Positions 3,780-5,109 of a stretch of 5,109 bases of DNA are shown piece by piece. The position numbers and the translations under genes are program-made. Every line of letters starts with the position of its first letter. The first letter of the stretch is position 1. The notes beneath the pieces were generated by a model, which saw only the letters and a list, made by a program, of their open reading frames with translations, was not told where the DNA came from and did not search any database. This DNA is from Nitrospina sp. GTDB lineage: Bacteria; Nitrospinota; Nitrospinia; Nitrospinales; Nitrospinaceae. Location: contig SMVT01000166.1 in NCBI GenBank assembly GCA_004357365.1, forward strand, positions 1 to 5,109. Reading direction: 5' to 3'.

Positions 3780-5109
3780 ATGCCTTCTAAAATCGCATTA
3801 GTCAATATGCCGTTCGGCTTTCACGTGTATCCGTCCATCCAGCTGGGCACGCTTTCGACCCTGCTGAAAACGCACGGCCACCAGGTGAAAAGCTTTTACC
3901 TGAACCTCCATTTCGCCCACCAGATCGACCTGGAAGTCTACAACAAGCTGTGCGAGGAGCGGTTTCTGATCGGCGAATGGCTGTTTTCCCACATACTGTT
4001 TGGTGAATCCAAGGGCAACAAAGAGTACGCGGACCATTTCAAATCCCATCTCCAGAGCATCAGCCAGAAAATCAACCGGCCGGAATCGTTTCTGCACGAC
4101 GTCAAAACCCAAATGGTTCCGGAATTCCTCCACTGGGCGGTAGAAACCATCAACTGGGGAGAATACGGGGTGGTGGGCTTCACCTCGACCTTCAACCAGA
4201 ACATCGCCAGCGTCACCCTCGCCAAGCTGATCAAGGAAAAATACCCTGCCATCAAGATCATGTTTGGCGGGTCGAATTTCGACTCGGAAATGGGTCTCGA
4301 ATATTTTCGCGTGTTCGAGTGGATCGACTACGTCGTCTCCGGCGAGGCGGAGCACGTCCTCCCCGGATTGATGGAGGCGGTGGAGTCGGGCGATCCGATT
4401 CCCAAAGGGGTGATCCATCGGGTGAACGGCGACCTCTGCTTCGAGGAGAACCTGGAGAATTTTACCGATTTCAAGAAGTACGGCCCGCCGGATTACGACG
4501 ATTACATCGAGACGATCCGGGAGATCGATCCCCAGTCCCCCTTGCTGGACAATCCGATCATCCTGTACGAGACGGCGCGGGGTTGCTGGTGGGGGGAGAA
4601 GCATCACTGTACTTTTTGCGGCCTCAATGCCTCGACCATGGAGTTCAGGGCGCGGTCCCTGGAGCAGGTCCACGCCGATCTGGCCGACCTGTCCAAACGC
4701 TACAACAGCTACCGGTTCCGGCTGGTGGACAACATCCTGGAGATGAAATACATCGACGGCGTGTTCGGGGAATTCGCAAAAAACAATTACGACCTGCAGT
4801 TTTTCATCGAGGTGAAGAGCAACCTCACCAAAGCGCAAATCAAGAACCTGGCCCACGGCGGGGTGAATGTGATCCAGCCCGGCATCGAAAGTTTCAGCAT
4901 GAACCAACTGCAGGAAATGGACAAGGGCGTGCGCCCGCTCCAGAATATTTTCTGCCTGAAGTGGGCCCTGTATTACGGTATGGAAGTCACCTGGAGCATT
5001 CTGACCGGCTTCCCGCAGGAAACCGACGCCGACTACCGCCAGCAGATCGACCTGATCCAATCACTCACCCACCTGCAACCGCCGATGGCTGTCGGGGATA
5101 TCTGGCTGG
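3780..5109 (+). CDS. RiPP-maturation radical SAM C-methyltransferase-like protein, 3' truncated by window
   Basis: The first 443 codons are present and the gene runs off the right edge. ATG 3780 is taken as start; GTG 3774 is the only in-frame alternative because TGA lies at 3759-3761. Residues 1 to about 225 form a B12-binding-like Rossmann domain: IALVNMPFG (5-13), GVVGFTSTF (130-138), FGGSN (162-166) and VVSGEAE (185-191). The cobalamin-ligand DxHxxG motif is not seen, as is usual for this class. The radical SAM core follows: Cys269, Cys277 and Cys280 in GCWWGEKHHCTFCGLN, spaced CX7CX2C rather than CX3CX2C, as in the RiPP-maturation radical SAM family (TIGR03975 type, from memory). VDN (316-318), FFIEVKSNLT, GIESF (368-372) and GFPQE (410-414) complete the barrel motifs. 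Members use a 4Fe-4S cluster, S-adenosylmethionine and probably cobalamin to modify a ribosomal precursor peptide in the cytoplasm. Family proteins exceed 600 residues, so the C-terminal third is missing. The long minus-strand frame over this gene is a codon-bias shadow. Confidence 0.92.
   Translation, partial: MPSKIALVNMPFGFHVYPSIQLGTLSTLLKTHGHQVKSFYLNLHFAHQIDLEVYNKLCEERFLIGEWLFSHILFGESKGNKEYADHFKSHLQSISQKINRPESFLHDVKTQMVPEFLHWAVETINWGEYGVVGFTSTFNQNIASVTLAKLIKEKYPAIKIMFGGSNFDSEMGLEYFRVFEWIDYVVSGEAEHVLPGLMEAVESGDPIPKGVIHRVNGDLCFEENLENFTDFKKYGPPDYDDYIETIREIDPQSPLLDNPIILYETARGCWWGEKHHCTFCGLNASTMEFRARSLEQVHADLADLSKRYNSYRFRLVDNILEMKYIDGVFGEFAKNNYDLQFFIEVKSNLTKAQIKNLAHGGVNVIQPGIESFSMNQLQEMDKGVRPLQNIFCLKWALYYGMEVTWSILTGFPQETDADYRQQIDLIQSLTHLQPPMAVGDIWL

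Noticed and set aside
3798..5060. A 420-codon open frame on the minus strand
   Set aside because: It lies antisense to the radical SAM gene, whose plus frame contains clear cluster, SAM-binding and B12-domain motifs. The minus frame is rich in His, Val and Asp-Gly/Leu-Gln patterns typical of a shadow of GC-biased codons and shows no family motif.

Overview
The window looks like chromosomal DNA from a free-living, probably Gram-negative bacterium. Genes are well separated, third codon positions favour G/C in the large genes, and intergenic DNA is AT-richer and full of short palindromes. One palindrome belongs to a snap-back repeat type (reading CTGTCATCCTGAG... and ...GGGTGACAG) that I recall from many environmental genomes, including deltaproteobacterial and Nitrospina-like lineages. 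I cannot fix the taxon from this evidence.

Layout. Positions 1-388 hold no convincing gene, only a possible gene tail at the left edge, an AT-rich dyad and three repeated motif units that may be a decayed element end. Next come a 14-codon leader ORF (389-433) with an internal hairpin, and a small exported protein (453-917, +) with two FG-GAP/EF-hand-like calcium-loop motifs. A stand-alone response-regulator receiver domain (1068-1478, +) follows. It runs convergently into typA/bipA, a translational GTPase (1511-3334, -). The intrinsic terminator of the receiver gene lies inside the last codons of bipA.

Upstream of bipA on the minus strand is a 53-codon ORF (3492-3331) with a well-placed Shine-Dalgarno. 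It overlaps the bipA ATG by 4 nt and contains a terminator-like hairpin plus U-run and a TATAAT box. Positions 3516-3707 form a palindrome cluster: a 56-bp inverted-repeat element flanked by an exact 8-bp direct repeat (GGCATACC), a small imperfect palindrome, and a GC-rich multi-hairpin element.

From 3780 to the right edge (+) runs the first 443 codons of a cobalamin-binding-type radical SAM protein. Its cluster motif is CX7CX2C in a GCWWGEKHHCTFCGLN context, which I recognise as the RiPP-maturation radical SAM C-methyltransferase family. It implies a ribosomal-peptide natural product locus continuing beyond 5109; no precursor peptide is visible upstream.

The genes do not form one operon. 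bipA and the receiver gene are ordinary housekeeping or signalling genes. The radical SAM gene starts a separate, probably accessory locus just past the repeat cluster. The two least ordinary signals are the RiPP enzyme and the overlapping ORF/terminator arrangement in front of bipA.
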